Part shown: positions 12,346 through 24,171 of the stretch, piece after piece | How positions within the stretch are numbered: position 1 is the first letter of the stretch | How the letters are laid out: each line of letters opens with the position of its first letter | Assembly (NCBI GenBank): GCA_949126835.1 | Contig: OX421497.1 | Coordinates: 28,438,742-28,502,741 of the forward strand | Direction: 5' to 3' | Origin: Anisus vortex | Lineage: Eukaryota > Mollusca > Gastropoda > Planorbidae | DNA: 64,000 bases | Notes under the pieces: generated by a model | Databases searched by the model: none | The model's input: the letters and a program-made list of their open reading frames with translations, nothing else | Told to the model about the DNA's origin: nothing | Made by a program: the position numbers and the translations under genes

Positions 12346-12353
12346 TCTATGGT

Positions 12354-13161
12354 TAGGGTTGCCAGATACATGAGTACCAAAAGGAGGACACAGAGAGACA
12401 AAAAGTACAAAGAAGGAAACATGGGTAAAAAAAAAGGAGGACACATTGAGAGTTTCATTTAAATATTTTTATTTTTTTCAATTGAATGCGGATTTAACCA
12501 GCAATCAGTAGCCTAAAATTTTACTACAATGGTTGCCAATAATTATCTATTAGTAAATTAACCAATAAAAAGTACTATAAAAAATTAAATATAAGTTCAA
12601 TTGAATTTTTTTTTTCAAAATGCAACAATACTATTTTATTAGAAAATTTAACAGTTAATTCTACAGTTAATACATTATCATCTTTCTTAATTATGTAACG
12701 TATTTCTCTGACACGCCAACATTTTGCAGAAGATCCTCGTTAGCAAGCACACATGTATAAAACTGTTCACATGTGAGATTTTTCCAAGTTTTACTTTGTA
12801 AGAATAATGCTCTTTATAGAGTTAACTAGACTGAGATTTGTTTCTTTCTTTTGTCCATTGAGCGTTTATCAATGAGAACAATCTTTCCTTATTATACAGG
12901 GATACAGAAAAAAGTTAACAAATGTTTAGAAGCTCTGAAAAGCAAATTGCATTTGGGCAACTCCAGTGTTTTGCTTTAACCGACCCAGCCACTTTTTGAC
13001 AGTAAATAAAAAAGAACATGAAAAGTGCACTAGGGATTTTAAAAACCTTAGGCGTACAAAAGCCGGACATTTTAAGGGTTTTTAGCTTTGCCTGCTGAAT
13101 GGAGGACACAAGTCTAAAAAGGAGGATATGTCCTCCTTTTGCTGGACGCCTGGCTACCCTA
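12354..13161 (-). mobile_element. hAT-derived element, 808 bp, with 8-bp target duplication
   Basis: Inverted ends TAGGGTTGCCAG and (reversed) TAGGGTAGCCAG, each followed by AAAGGAGGACA-like sequence, are flanked by TCTATGGT at 12346-12353 and 13162-13169. The minus strand retains a relic of the hAT transposase C-terminal region (KERLFSLINAQWTKERN near 12895-12840, and a later VNSFIHVC...L segment). It cannot be autonomous. Confidence 0.8.
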
Positions 13162-13890
13162 TCTATGGTACATAGACGGCCATTAAACAACACAACAACA
13201 ATAGCGTTGACTCAAATTGTCATAGTTTCAGTGAATTGATTTCATGCAATCTATTATTGCCCGATAATATTTACACAATATGGTATCCTTAGAACTGTCT
13301 TTTGATCATATGTGTTTGTGTGTACATAATTAACGATTGAAATTTGAAGTCTAGGCGGGAAGAAAGTGCAGAATCAAAGGGAGGTAATATAAAACCGGGC
13401 AATCGCAAGAACAATGAAATCAACAGTCTTATCGGCGGATTTTTTTTTTCTTTTAGTTTCGAGTTATCTGCTCCCGAGAACACTGGGCCAATGAAATCGA
13501 TTAAACTTTGACCCGGCCCCAAGTTTCAATACTATTAATAACATAACCGGTTATTAGGTCCGTTTTTTTTTAGTTTATGATTTGGTGTCAGAAACATTGA
13601 AAAAAACTATTATTGGATTGTTCATTTGTTTGAATTAGGTTAAAGCATATGTGTTATAAGTACGAAAAGAAATTAAAATTAGAGTACCGTAATTGTATCG
13701 TTGTAGCATCATCATTCTACTATAGGCCAGCTTATTGTACAAGGTTTTCACAATAACTATTAAATTGTTAGAATATATTGGTAATATAATCGAGTAGCTC
13801 TTCAAAAGCAAGATACATATGAGTGTGTGTTTATTTTGGCTTAGGTTGATGCTGTCTATTGTGTCAAGTCTCGATACCCATGGAGAAAAC

Positions 13891-13897
13891 TATTTAA
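13891..13897 (+). promoter_or_regulatory. Possible TATA-like box upstream of the lectin gene
   Basis: TATTTAA lies 64 bp upstream of the proposed ATG 13955, a plausible core-promoter distance. In AT-rich DNA such a match is common by chance, so this is only a candidate. Confidence 0.2.
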
Positions 13898-13954
13898 ACT
13901 TAGTAGACAACTGGCAAAACTGAGGTCAAAGACTTTGTTATCAAAGTTTCAGAA

Positions 13955-14037
13955 ATGATTCTTTGTGAAATCCGAGAATGTCTTTTAATACTTGTCATCA
14001 TGTTAACCTTTGTGTGGACTGTTTCATCTCTAGCTAG
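13955..14037 (+). CDS. Lectin gene exon 1: signal peptide
   Basis: The exon starts at ATG 13955 and encodes 27 residues with a hydrophobic core. It ends AG|GTAAGC, leaving two bases (AG) that join A of the next exon to make Arg. The exact phase match to an exon 3.6 kb away supports this start. Confidence 0.8.
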
Positions 14038-17000
14038 GTAAGCACAATATTTAGAACAATCTGTATACCTATGCAATTTTTTTAAAATGTAATGGGTAGG
14101 CTATTTTAATAATACCTAAAACTTCATCTTTTATTGCTGATTTTCAAACAAAACGCGTTTTAAAAAGTATTACTTTCTCATTTCAAATAATTTTTAACTA
14201 TTTTTAAGGAGGGGTAATTTTTTTATATGTTTTACCATTTCTTCAAAAATCGGCAAATAAAACTCTACATTTTAATAGACAGAAACAAAGACAGACCAAA
14301 TACTAACATTATATGTCTAGTTTATATAATTGATTTATCTAAGATCATTAATATGAAACAAAATTAAGTTGATCTGCTGATGACTCTACGATATATAGAA
14401 CAATAACAAGAAAAAGAAGCTAAAAGCTAACGATATATAAGACAATAGCAAGAAAATGGAGCTAACGATAAAGAAGACAATAACAAGAAAAAGAAAGCTG
14501 TTAACACATTACAGAAACATCTAGCTGTAGGTCTGATGTAAACATGATAATTAAAAAAAAATTACATCTAGAAAATATACTAATGTCGATAGTATAAAGA
14601 AAATGGAGAAAACAAATAGCTATCAACATTTTCAATCATAGAAGATCTTATTCTATCCCAAATTAAAATACACAGAAAGCTCTATATATGAGTAAATTTA
14701 AAAAGATATACCATTGACTCCGCCAGGTGGTGGAGTAGTTCGGCTTCATTAAACTAAAATTTGACAAATGTAACAAGGGCATATAAATAAGAAGCCGACT
14801 TACATTAGTTAGATCTATATTAGCATAAGCATCATCTCTATGGAATTATCAACCAAAGATAAAAATTTCAAGTTGAACAAATTCAAAATTCACAACTGAC
14901 AAGTGTATCACCAACAGTGAAATTCATAAACCTAACACTAGACGAGAGAAAGTAAAATCAAAGTAGTTAATATACTGCATGCTGTCAATTCTAACATAGA
15001 AATATTATATACACATCTTTTAAACAACGCAGAAAGACAGTTGGACAGAAACAATATTTTCTTATTCCAAACGCAAGGACCAATTTATATAACTTCTCAA
15101 TCTTCCCGATTAGCATCGGGTAAGAAATGGACTGCCTGAAATTGTCTGAAAAGCCAACAGGTTCCTTAACAGTAGAATACAGGTATATTGGCCCAAATAC
15201 TGGCCCAACAAAAGGCCAAGATTTAAATATTGGCAGATCTTGGATAAAGTATGCAAACTGTTTGGTTGCCAAGTATTGCATATTGGATGCTTAATTATAT
15301 TAAGGTACATACCCACCGCTTTTGCGTATTTAAATTTAATAGAAGTTAATATCTAATTTAAGCTTAAAGAAACTCGTAGTAATGAATGATAAAACCAGTT
15401 CAGAAATTAGCCTAATCAGGACATAAATTCCCTCACAGTCAATGAAACATGAGCAGATGAGACGACAAAAAATAGGCATCAACACAAGTGAAATACTATA
15501 GAAAAGAGTAAAGCAAACCCTTACTTCTGTAATAATATACATTTTAATAATTAATTTTATAGGCAAGGAAATATCACAGAAATGTCATAGCAGGAAAACA
15601 AACCCTGAAATCGTATTAAATTGATCCTATATAACATCTGGCCTGTCTGGACTTAACGAAATCAATAGTTTCATTAGACACAAGTCAGTCATAAATCACA
15701 TTTTCATTTTTACAAACATAGCAGGAGATCGGCCTACATTTTTGTTTACTGAACAGTTGATTATATCTTAAAAGTAAAACTTGGTTTATTCCCGCAATCG
15801 AAAAGTTTGTTTTATGAATTGAATCAGTGAATCGGTGGACAATTGTTTTTTACATTTTTTTTAAAAACGACACTTTGATCAAAGATTGAGTGACTCAACA
15901 AAGCTACTATAAACCCACCACCAATTTGCTGTAAATCCATGAAGCTACTGCAAATCCATGAAGCGATTGTAAATCCATGAAGCAATTGTAAATCCATGCA
16001 GCTACTGTAAATCCATGAAGCAATTGTAAATCCATGAAGCTACTGTAAATCCATGAAGCAATTATTATTGTAAATCCATGAAGCTACTGTAAATCCATGA
16101 AGCAATTGTGAATCCATGAAGTTACTGTAAATCCATGAACCAATTGTAAATCCATGAAGCTACTGTAAATCAATGAAGCAATTGTAAATCCATGAAGCTA
16201 CTGTAAATCCATAAAGCAATTGTAAATCCATGAAGCAATTGTAAATCCATGAAGCTACTGTAAATCTACGAAGAAATTGTTAATCCATGAAGCTACTGTA
16301 AATCCATGAAGAAATAGCAAATCCATGAAGCTACTGTAAATCCATGAAGAAATTGTAAATCCATGGAGCTACTGTAAATCAATGAAGCTACTGAAAATCG
16401 ATGAAGCAATTGTAAATCCATGAAGCTACTGTAAATCCATGAAGCAATTGTAAATCCATGAAGCAATTGTAAATCCATGAAACTACTGTAAATCCATGAA
16501 GCAATTGTAAATCCATGAAGCTACTGTAAATCCTTGAAGCAATTTTAAATCAATGAAGCTACTGCAAATCCATAAAGCAATTGTAAATCCATAAAGCTAA
16601 TGTAAATCCATGAAGCAATAGTACATCCATAAAGCGACTGTAAATCCATGAAGAAATTGTAAATCCATGAAGCTACTGTAAATCCATGAAGCTACTGTAA
16701 ATCCATGAAGCAATTGTAAATCCATGAAGCTACTATAAATCCATGAAGCAATTGTAAATCCATGAAGCTACTGTAAATCCACAAAGCTACTGTACATTCA
16801 TAAAGCTACTGTAAATCCACAAGGCTGACGTAAATGCATAAAGCTACTGTAAATCCTCAAAGCTAAGGTAAATTCATAAAGCTACGGTAAATTCACAAGG
16901 CTGCTGTATACATAGCAAATACACTTGCAACACATTATATTGGCCCATAATCTCTATCAAACAATTTGCCGAGGTTTCAATATTTGTCCAATATAGTGTG

Positions 17001-20000
17001 CTTTTAGGGTAGGGTATCTATCTCAACGAACTAATTAAATCATATGTTCGGCAAAGAACACTTCGTACAGCCGACTCCTCAATTCTGGGAGTGCCCCGTT
17101 TGATCTCTAACGACCGTTAGCCTAAGAGCCTTCTCAATATCCAGTCCGAAGGTGTGGAATCTACTTCCCATTCAACTCAGGCGAACAAGCTATATTGTTA
17201 CTTTCAAAGATTAAAAAGATTAAAAACACAGTATTTCAAAATTTACCTTAGACAACATGCTTTGACCCATACTGTCTTACTTATATGTTAGGTCGGTTAA
17301 TTTTGTAAAGTTTTAAATCATCAATTATCTTTATATTTATTAGCCTAGATATTATATCCGTGTTCTTAGTTGTATGTTAGATGCGCTCGTAGCTTGCATT
17401 AGGTTTTTTTGGCAGCGCTATATAAATTTTATTATTATAATTATCTTGTTGGTTTATACATAATACATGATACAATGCTTAATGAACGACAAACCACAAT
17501 ACATGCTAATAATTAATACAAGTTTAGGCTATATATAAGACCATTGTGTGAGGGTAGGCCTGTGTTGGTGGGTGGTATCTGTGTGTAAATGCAAATTTGT
17601 GTGTTTTGTTTATGTTATGTGGCTGTCTTCTATTTATATTTTTGCGTGCTTTTTTTTTAAATACAGATCCGCCTCATACCAGCAGATTGTGGTAACAGCA
17701 AATAATGGTCCAGGTCCCATGATGATGGTAGGGAACCACTCATCCGTTTCTCTGCACCAGTGTGCGGCCAAGTGTGACCGCCACATGAACTGCACCGGGG
17801 TCCTGTACCTTGATGCTAACAGGGCGTGCAGATTGTACGCAGTGGAGTACCCAAGGATACCGTACCCAATAGATGCTCCGCCTCCTCCGTCCTCGCGAGC
17901 TTTCTTATTAAAATCAGGTTCACTTTATTAATCATAATAACCATTATATGTAGTCCTTATACAGCTATTGAGGATAAATAATATTCAACTGGATCAGGCG
18001 TCAATATTGACTCGTAAAGAGCCTTACAGCTCTTTCCTGAATGATTTTAGATTTTGCATATTTTCTTTAAATGCTATTGGACTCTTTGCCCCGGGGTATG
18101 GATAAAAGGCCCATGTTTCAAAATTTAAAAACAAAATTTCTTTTTCAATGTCTTCACTGCAATCTAATCCATTATCAGACGTTACAATAATATTAGTTGA
18201 GTATTTGTAGAAAAATTCATGACAATAATATTAAATACTTTTTGAGAAATTGTGATTCGATATAACTATGGCCGTCTTACCTCGTGTTCTCTTAAAATAA
18301 ATCTATATAGTTTGAAGCACAATTTCGTTAGTTTGTTTTAGTAGGGCTTACAATTAATTGTATAAATAAATGTATCTTATGTTAGTGGTATTTTTATCTT
18401 CTTTTCTGTATGATACTTTCAATAGTAAAGTTGGCAATTTTCAGGAAGAGACGACTACTAATACTTTAGATTCTCGTTTATGTAAATTTAGCTAGGATCA
18501 GAATCTTTAAGTAATATTTCAGAGTCTTGTGCCTAAATCTAATTTCATAATGCTTTATAAATCTATGTATTCGTGCAGAGCGCAATAATCGTATGTATAG
18601 AGCATAGACAGAACGTCTGTAAAATATATTTTAAAAAACTATTAAATAATTATTTTTTTACCATAAAATATTACAAGAGATTAAAATGAAGGTCTGTAAT
18701 ACTGTAGATGTGTATTTGTTTATAATTATCAATGTAAAGCCATTATTGTTATTCCTTACAGGATGTCAATATAACTACATTAAGTTCATAAACAAGTGTT
18801 TTACGTTGCAAAGATTTTTGGCTCCAAAATCAAACCACACGAAGACTTGCAACAACAGGGGTGGAAAATTAATTCAGTTTAACTCAACAAATGAAGTGGA
18901 GTTTTTTAGAGGCCTTCTGAGGTATATAAACGGTAGGTTATTCTCAGTCAATTTCTTTTTTTTTTATACTAAATATTAATATTTTCTATTTGTCACTGTT
19001 TATCAAAAAACTCTCTTTAGTACTTTGCATAAATGTAGTTCGTTTATCCTAAATTTAAAGAAATTATGTTGATAAATAAAAAAAATGTAGTAGCGTTTTT
19101 CAATCATTTCAAGTTAAAAAAAACTAATTTAAAAAAAATGGCCGCCACACCACCTCCATGGCAACAAAATTGTTTTCAAATTTGTTTTAATTTTATAACT
19201 TTAGTTACTGGTACTATATATGATCCAAATATTAAAGACCTACATATTGGATAAGAAGTATAAACATATCCCTTTGTTCTCGCTTCCCTAACCTTAACAT
19301 ATTCAAACAAGACTCCAACGTATCCAGAACTGCGCAGCCCGACTAGTTCTCAAGAAGAAGAAGTCAAATAATATCACTCCTCTGCTCCGATCTCTGCACT
19401 GGCTACACATCAACAACCGGATCTCATATACGCTGGCTTCTCTCTGTTTTAAGTGCCTGAATAACTGTGCCCTGGATTACCTTTGCTCTTGTCTGGAGCT
19501 CTACACCCAGTCCGCCCACTTCGTTCGGCTTCTGATGCGTTTACTCTGCGGATCCCTCGTGTGAGGCTAGTGTCCGCTGGCGAACGTTCATTTTCCTACG
19601 CAGGACCGTCCGCTTGGAATCTCCTCCCACTACAGCTTCGCCAGAGCCCTAGCTATGACACCTTCAGGAGCCGGCTGAAGACTCAACTATTTCGTCAGCA
19701 GAATTTGCGTATTAGTCTATTACATATTTCGTTGTCTGTCTGTATTCTACCGTCGTCAGCGCATAGAACTGTCACCAACAAGATATGCGCTATATAAGCG
19801 CCGTTATTATTATTATTATTATATTTATATTGTTTAAATATATATATATATATATATATAAAGTAGGGTGTGTGTGGTGATTCCGATCCCCATTGGTTAA
19901 TTTAAGGTCACGTGACCTTATTGTTTCATATTTTACTTTTGCGATCTCGAGCCCTGCATGTGTCCTCCTTAGCTGAGTGGTTAGCGTATCCGACTGCCAT

Positions 20001-22887
20001 CGGGCGACCTGGGTTAGATTCTCCACTGATAACTTTTTTTTTCTTTTTCTACTTTTTTAAATATTTCCATTAATATTACTTTTTTTTTTAAAGATTGTAA
20101 AGAATTTCCGACTAAAATGTTTTCAGTACGGTAAGTAAAATCTTATAGATCTAATATTTTAGACGCATGCTTGAGACGCTGTTCAATTCTCATTCAGGGA
20201 TAGTGCTAAAATTTCGTTAAATAAAAAGACATGTTTTTTTTAACCCGATTACAATCTTTATTGTAAATTACTTTCTTATTTAAATGCTTTTAGTTAATAA
20301 ATAATAATATTTTTTATTATTATTATAGCTTTCTGTTCATTGTAGTTTATAAAATGTGTATCTATAGCTAAAGGCCTATGATATGTAATTTTTTACCCGA
20401 GCATCGCCGGGCAACTTAATTGCATTTTTTAAATCGTTCCAAAAATGTTTACAGAAAGTAAAATCTAATAAGTTATTTAGGCTATATCTTTGACATGCGG
20501 GAGACTGGTGTTTGATTCTCAGCCAGGGATAATCGTAACTTTTTGTTAAATAAAAAGAAATGCTGATTTTGTTTACCCGATTACAATATTTATTTTAAAT
20601 TACTTTCCTAAATGTTTTCAGTAAATAATAATTATATTTAATTTAATTTTTCCCCAGGCAACGTCGGGGAATTTCGTTTCTATTATTATAAACCCTTTCC
20701 AGGTTATTATTTCTTGATACATGCATAAAAAAATCGGGCTCAAATATAAAAACATTAACGCTTAGTATGAACTAGGCAGACATTGTTACAGGTGTATAAA
20801 TATCTAGCACATCCCGATACATACATTGTTATAGATATATGAATATAGCACATCCGGATACATACACTGTTATAGATGTATGAATATAGCACATCCCGAT
20901 ACATAGGCCTACATTGTTATAGATGTATAAATATCTAGCACATCCCGATACCTAATTTGTTATAGATGTATAAATATTTATCAAATCCCGAAACCTACAT
21001 TATTTACATCGTTATAGATGTATAAATATCTAGCACATCTCGATACATACATTGTTATAGATGTATAAATATCTAGCACATCCCGATACCTAATTTATTA
21101 TAGATGTATAAATGTCTAGCACATCCCGATATTTACATTGTTATAGATGTATAAATATCTAGCACATCCCGATACCTAATTTGTTATAGATGTTCAAATA
21201 TCTAGCACATCCCGTCCAATAATTGTGCTTTTACCGATTCGCGACCCGACAATAAACAAAAAACAAATCACATTGACAAGTCTTAATGAGGCGTGAACTT
21301 TTGAACCCATATGTTCGTGAACTTCCTGTTCTATTTTTAAACTAATAAACAAAAAAAAACATGCTTTTGCTTGTGTTTGACAATTGATTTCAACCTCGAC
21401 GGCCAGTTCTAGTCTTTTAGAATTATACAAAGGATACAATATTAGTTATGAGGAATCCCTTTTTAACATCAAAAGTGAGTAGGCGATAACTAATACTCAA
21501 GTGTTAGTCGCGTGAAGTTAAATATTTATTTGTTTACAAAATAAATTAGTCAAGAGTTGGTTTTCTTGGTTATTGAAAAACAAAATTCGTAGATTCATAA
21601 AAACGAATAACAAAAATTCCTTTGCATTTAGCAATAAATTTGATATTTTAAAAAGGTGATTTTTCACTTCTGACTTTCACAATACATTGTTTTGTTTTGT
21701 AAACATCTTTTGGAAATGAAATACATTTTAATCCCCAACAAATTTGAGTACAACCAGTAAAGTAGCACACAGACATGTTTCGAAACAAATGATTGAATTC
21801 GACCGGAAATGTTTTTTATTTGTCGACCTTTTATGCATGCATACACGTTAAGACTTGTCAATTATTCTTCACCAAAACTCCAAAAGGTCAAGCGAGTTGT
21901 TTGTTGTGTGGATTTCCAATGACTAGAAAAAGAACATTCCTAAATGTAACAACAACAATGTAGGCCTACCGTTTAATAGTAAGCAATCATGTCATTAAAG
22001 AAATGCTCTTAATTAATAAGCTCTCTTCTTTAATTGATAGATAAATGATTAATTAAAAAATTTCATGTGGTTTATATAAAAATTAAATAATATTATTTCA
22101 TTATTAATGTGTACTTCCTTTTGAGCAAGTTTATTTTTTTTCTTCAATTTTTACAAGTTGAAAGGTCAAGGTCATGTACACATGTAAATATTATATAACG
22201 TAACATTTTGTTCGCAAAGCAAAGTCAGAGTTAAAGTGTAATTATTTTACAATGAAAAAAACAACTATTTTTTTGTTTTTATAAGGCATGCCTAAGTAGT
22301 TAATAGGAATTTTTTATGAAGAGTCCCATAAGAGGAACGCTAGCAGGAAATATAGCTAGAGTCCTAAAATGTTCACAGGCGCCTTCTGTAGTCCCCCCCC
22401 CCCCCACGCCCCCCCCCCCACCCCACAGTCCCGTTGTCTCTCCACACGTTCTTGATTTCTGAGTTTGTACTGGCTGCTGTGTTTATCTGGTCTCTGGTAC
22501 GTTCTGTGATGATATCGAACGCACTTCCCATGTAAGTTATGTAAGATTCCCTGTGTATGCAACGTGTTTGAACCACAGTTTGTCACATACCTACTCAGAC
22601 AATTTTGTTTTAATAGTAAAACGTCGTGTTTGTTTTCAGGCAACAACAGCGCCGCCTACTTCATCGGCGCTGAACTACAGAACATATACACAAAAACGTT
22701 CATTTGGACGAACACCACGAGGACGGTTGACGCGAGCTACTTGTGGGGTGATGGTCAGCCAGATGGGATGCCAGGGCCCAATGAGAACTGTGTTGAAACG
22801 ACCACCCAGTTTGACTACAAGCTGAATGACGTCTGGTGTGAAGTAAACAGGAGCGCCATCTGTGAAATTCCAGTCAAAATTGTATGA
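13955..22887 (+). CDS. Secreted PAN/Apple-like plus C-type lectin domain protein, 4 exons
   Basis: Joining 13955-14037, 17667-17917, 18762-18932 and 22640-22887 gives 753 nt, a 250-residue protein plus stop. All introns are GT-AG and the phases (2, 1, 1) fit exactly. Residues 1-26 form a signal peptide with a hydrophobic LLILVIMLTFVW core, implying secretion. Residues about 30-111 hold four cysteines in the CAAKCDRHMNC...C spacing of PAN/Apple-like modules. Residues 112-250 form a long-form C-type lectin domain with six cysteines. In this domain QPD (208-210) sits where EPN or QPD selects the sugar; in characterised family members QPD goes with galactose-type ligands. The second calcium motif reads LND (230-232) instead of WND, and the WIGL core motif is replaced by YFIGA (175-179), so binding may be altered. 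Sugar recognition, perhaps in immunity or mucus, is an inference from the family. The introns hold LINE and SINE remnants and two minisatellites. Confidence 0.88.
15931..16905. repeat. 19-bp minisatellite in lectin intron 1
   Basis: About 50 units of GTAAATCCATGAAGCTACT alternate often with a GCAATT variant, giving a 38-bp dimer pattern. Units decay at the right side (TTCATAAAGC, CACAAGGC). Confidence 0.95.
17035..17455 (+). mobile_element. LINE 3' end (CR1/L2-like), decayed
   Basis: The plus strand reads RAFSISSPKVWNLLPIQLRR and later LKTQYFK, the usual end of CR1/L2-like LINE reverse transcriptase ORFs. It ends with GCGCTATATAAATTTTATTA, as at 19785-19820. It lies in lectin intron 1. Confidence 0.65.
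17667..17917 (+). CDS. Lectin gene exon 2: PAN/Apple-like segment
   Basis: The acceptor is AATACAG at 17660-17666 and the donor is CAG|GTTCAC. The exon encodes about 84 residues with four cysteines, an NxT sequon at the NCTG site, and a Pro-rich stretch (IPYPIDAPPPPSS) just before the lectin domain that probably acts as a linker. Confidence 0.85.
18762..18932 (+). CDS. Lectin gene exon 3: N-terminal half of C-type lectin domain
   Basis: The acceptor is CTTACAG and the donor is ACG|GTAGGT, with phase 1 at both ends. The exon encodes 57 residues starting GCQYNYIKFINKCF, the extra cysteine pair of long-form lectin domains, followed by the KTCNNRGGKL segment of the first helix region. Confidence 0.87.
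19299..19830 (+). mobile_element. 5'-truncated LINE 3' end (CR1/L2-like) in lectin intron 3
   Basis: The plus strand encodes QNCAARLVLKKKK, ITPLLRSLHWLHINNRISYT, FKCLNNCALDYL, then RSFSYAGPSAWNLLPLQLRQ and FRSRLKTQLFRQ, the conserved C-terminal block of such LINEs. The tail is GCGCTATATAAGCGCC(GTTATTA)-type with a TTA run. A frameshift near 19480 breaks it. Confidence 0.85.
19837..20036 (+). mobile_element. tRNA-derived SINE-like element, family B, copy 2
   Basis: (TA)n is followed by AAGGTCACGTGACCTTATTG and a tRNA-like block TTAGCTGAGTGGTTAGCG ... GGGTTAGATTCTCC. The block is collinear with the reverse of 8965-9187. It sits directly behind the LINE end. Confidence 0.6.
20155..20665. repeat. 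Duplicated 170-bp repeat with GGCAACG hairpins
   Basis: Segments 20160-20330 and 20495-20660 share TTCGTTAAATAAAAAGA-like sequence, ACCCGATTACAAT and TTATTAAATTACTTTC-like sequence. Both start with a box-B-like GATTCTC/AATTCTC motif, and each is followed by a short CG-rich hairpin (CCCGAGCATCGCCGGG; CCCCAGGCAACGTCGGGG). They may be SINE relics. Confidence 0.45.
20781..21214. repeat. 41-47 bp minisatellite in lectin intron 3
   Basis: About ten units share TTGTTATAGATGTATAAATA and TCTAGCACATCCCGATAC with variable length. The spacing between the TGTTATAG cores varies from 41 to about 47 bp. Confidence 0.9.
22385..22430. repeat. C-rich tract near the lectin exon 4 acceptor
   Basis: Two C runs separated by ACG and A lie about 210 bp upstream of the exon 4 acceptor. 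The G-rich strand could form a quadruplex; that is inference. Confidence 0.8.
22640..22887 (+). CDS. Lectin gene exon 4: C-terminal half of C-type lectin domain and stop
   Basis: The acceptor is GTTTTCAG. The exon encodes YFIGAE, LWGDGQPDG, NENCVE, LNDVWCE and AICE, the ordered landmarks of the C-terminal half of a C-type lectin domain, and ends in TGA at 22885-22887. Two weak ATTAAA signals lie at 23064 and 23072. Confidence 0.92.
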
Positions 22888-23855
22888 AATGTCTCAAGAA
22901 AGTTATAATGGAGTGTTCCAAGTTCTCTCTCTATCTCTCTTATTTTGTATTCTGTATTCTCTCTATGTTTCTTTGTTATCTCTCTCCTCTTTTTTCTCTT
23001 GCTCCCTTTAATTTTCTCCCATTGAGGATTTTTTTTTACTTGGGGATTTAAAATATAAACTAAATTAAAGTATTAAAGTTTAGTACTTCTGCGCGCTACT
23101 ACTGCTAGCATACGCAGACGAATTACTATGTAATGAAGGGCGAAGGGTATTTTATTTAAGTTGTCTTATAAACTAGGAAAATATGATCTAACACTTCTGT
23201 TTCTCCCAGCCGAAGGCTCTTTAATGAGGGCGCATAATTTGTTTCCGCCTAGGGCGTCAAAAACCTAAGAGCTGGTCCTGTGTTGATTTTGATATATTGA
23301 CAGTGTTTAATTTCTTGAAAAAAAAACAGCACCTATTTTAAATTATTAAACTATTCTTACAATGTTACTATTAACGAACGTTCGTTTTTTTTTTTTTTCA
23401 TTTTCAATGTAGGTGATAAAAGGAAAATACTTATTCCACATTTTTTAATGCATATTTATCATTAGATCTATAAAAAGAATTATTGATCAGTGGTACTTAT
23501 CAGACGAAATTGAACATGACACTGATTATGGAACGAAAAAAAAACAGTTAAAAAGAAAACAGTTCTGGGTGTCGGGTGGGAGGATTTGGGTGAAAGTTTG
23601 ATAGAATTTGTTTTTACCTATGGGCCAAGTTTCACCATCATTGGTCAATTAGCCTTCCGGCGGTCGGGTCCAACATCACTCAGAAAATTATATATTTAGG
23701 CCAACATTCAAACATTCAAAAGCAAAGTTACCTAATATTTGTTACAATAAAGGATTTCAAAAGACACGCTTAAATGTAACAATTTTTAAAAAGAGCACAA
23801 TTTATAATGTCCTTTGTGGTGACTTAATATAAGCTTAGTCAATCTTAAGGCGTTT
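22888..23855. other. 3' flank of lectin gene; no further gene seen
   Basis: CT-rich and AT-rich sequence. CCTAAGAGCTGGTCCTG near 23270 looks like a transposon terminus without a partner. Confidence 0.6.
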
Positions 23856-24171
23856 AGGCTAAATTTGTTTTGGAGTTTGGGTTGTTTTGATAATCTCTAA
23901 GTTTCTGGATCTCTATATCGTTCTCGTCACACCAATCCTGATTTCTACGGTTTGCTGTGCCGAGATGAGCATGGGCTGTTGAGTAGACAGTGTCTCGAAA
24001 AAGTTCCCAGTGTTCATCTACAGTAGAGTCTTTAGTTCGGTAACTGGTTGATTCTAACTTGTCTTGATCTTTGCAGAATAGTTCCCTTATTGTATCATCC
24101 TTCAGTTTGCTGACATCTAGCTTTTTTATGGTTTTTGTACCTTGTGGTCTTCTTTTTTTGGCAGTAGACAT
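23854..24171 (-). pseudogene. Inverted 5' segment of the same LINE ORF
   Basis: It encodes the linker between endonuclease and reverse transcriptase (RTKDSTVDEHWELFRDTVY, AHLGTANRRNQDWCDEND). Its end, LRDYQNNPNSKT, recurs at the start of the sense part. The terminal NLA and stop come from the flank, so the insertion edge is at 23867. Confidence 0.85.

Noticed and set aside
23195..23283. DNA transposon terminus (CCTAAGAGCTGGTCCTG)
   Set aside because: It resembles known element ends, but no opposite end or duplication was found.
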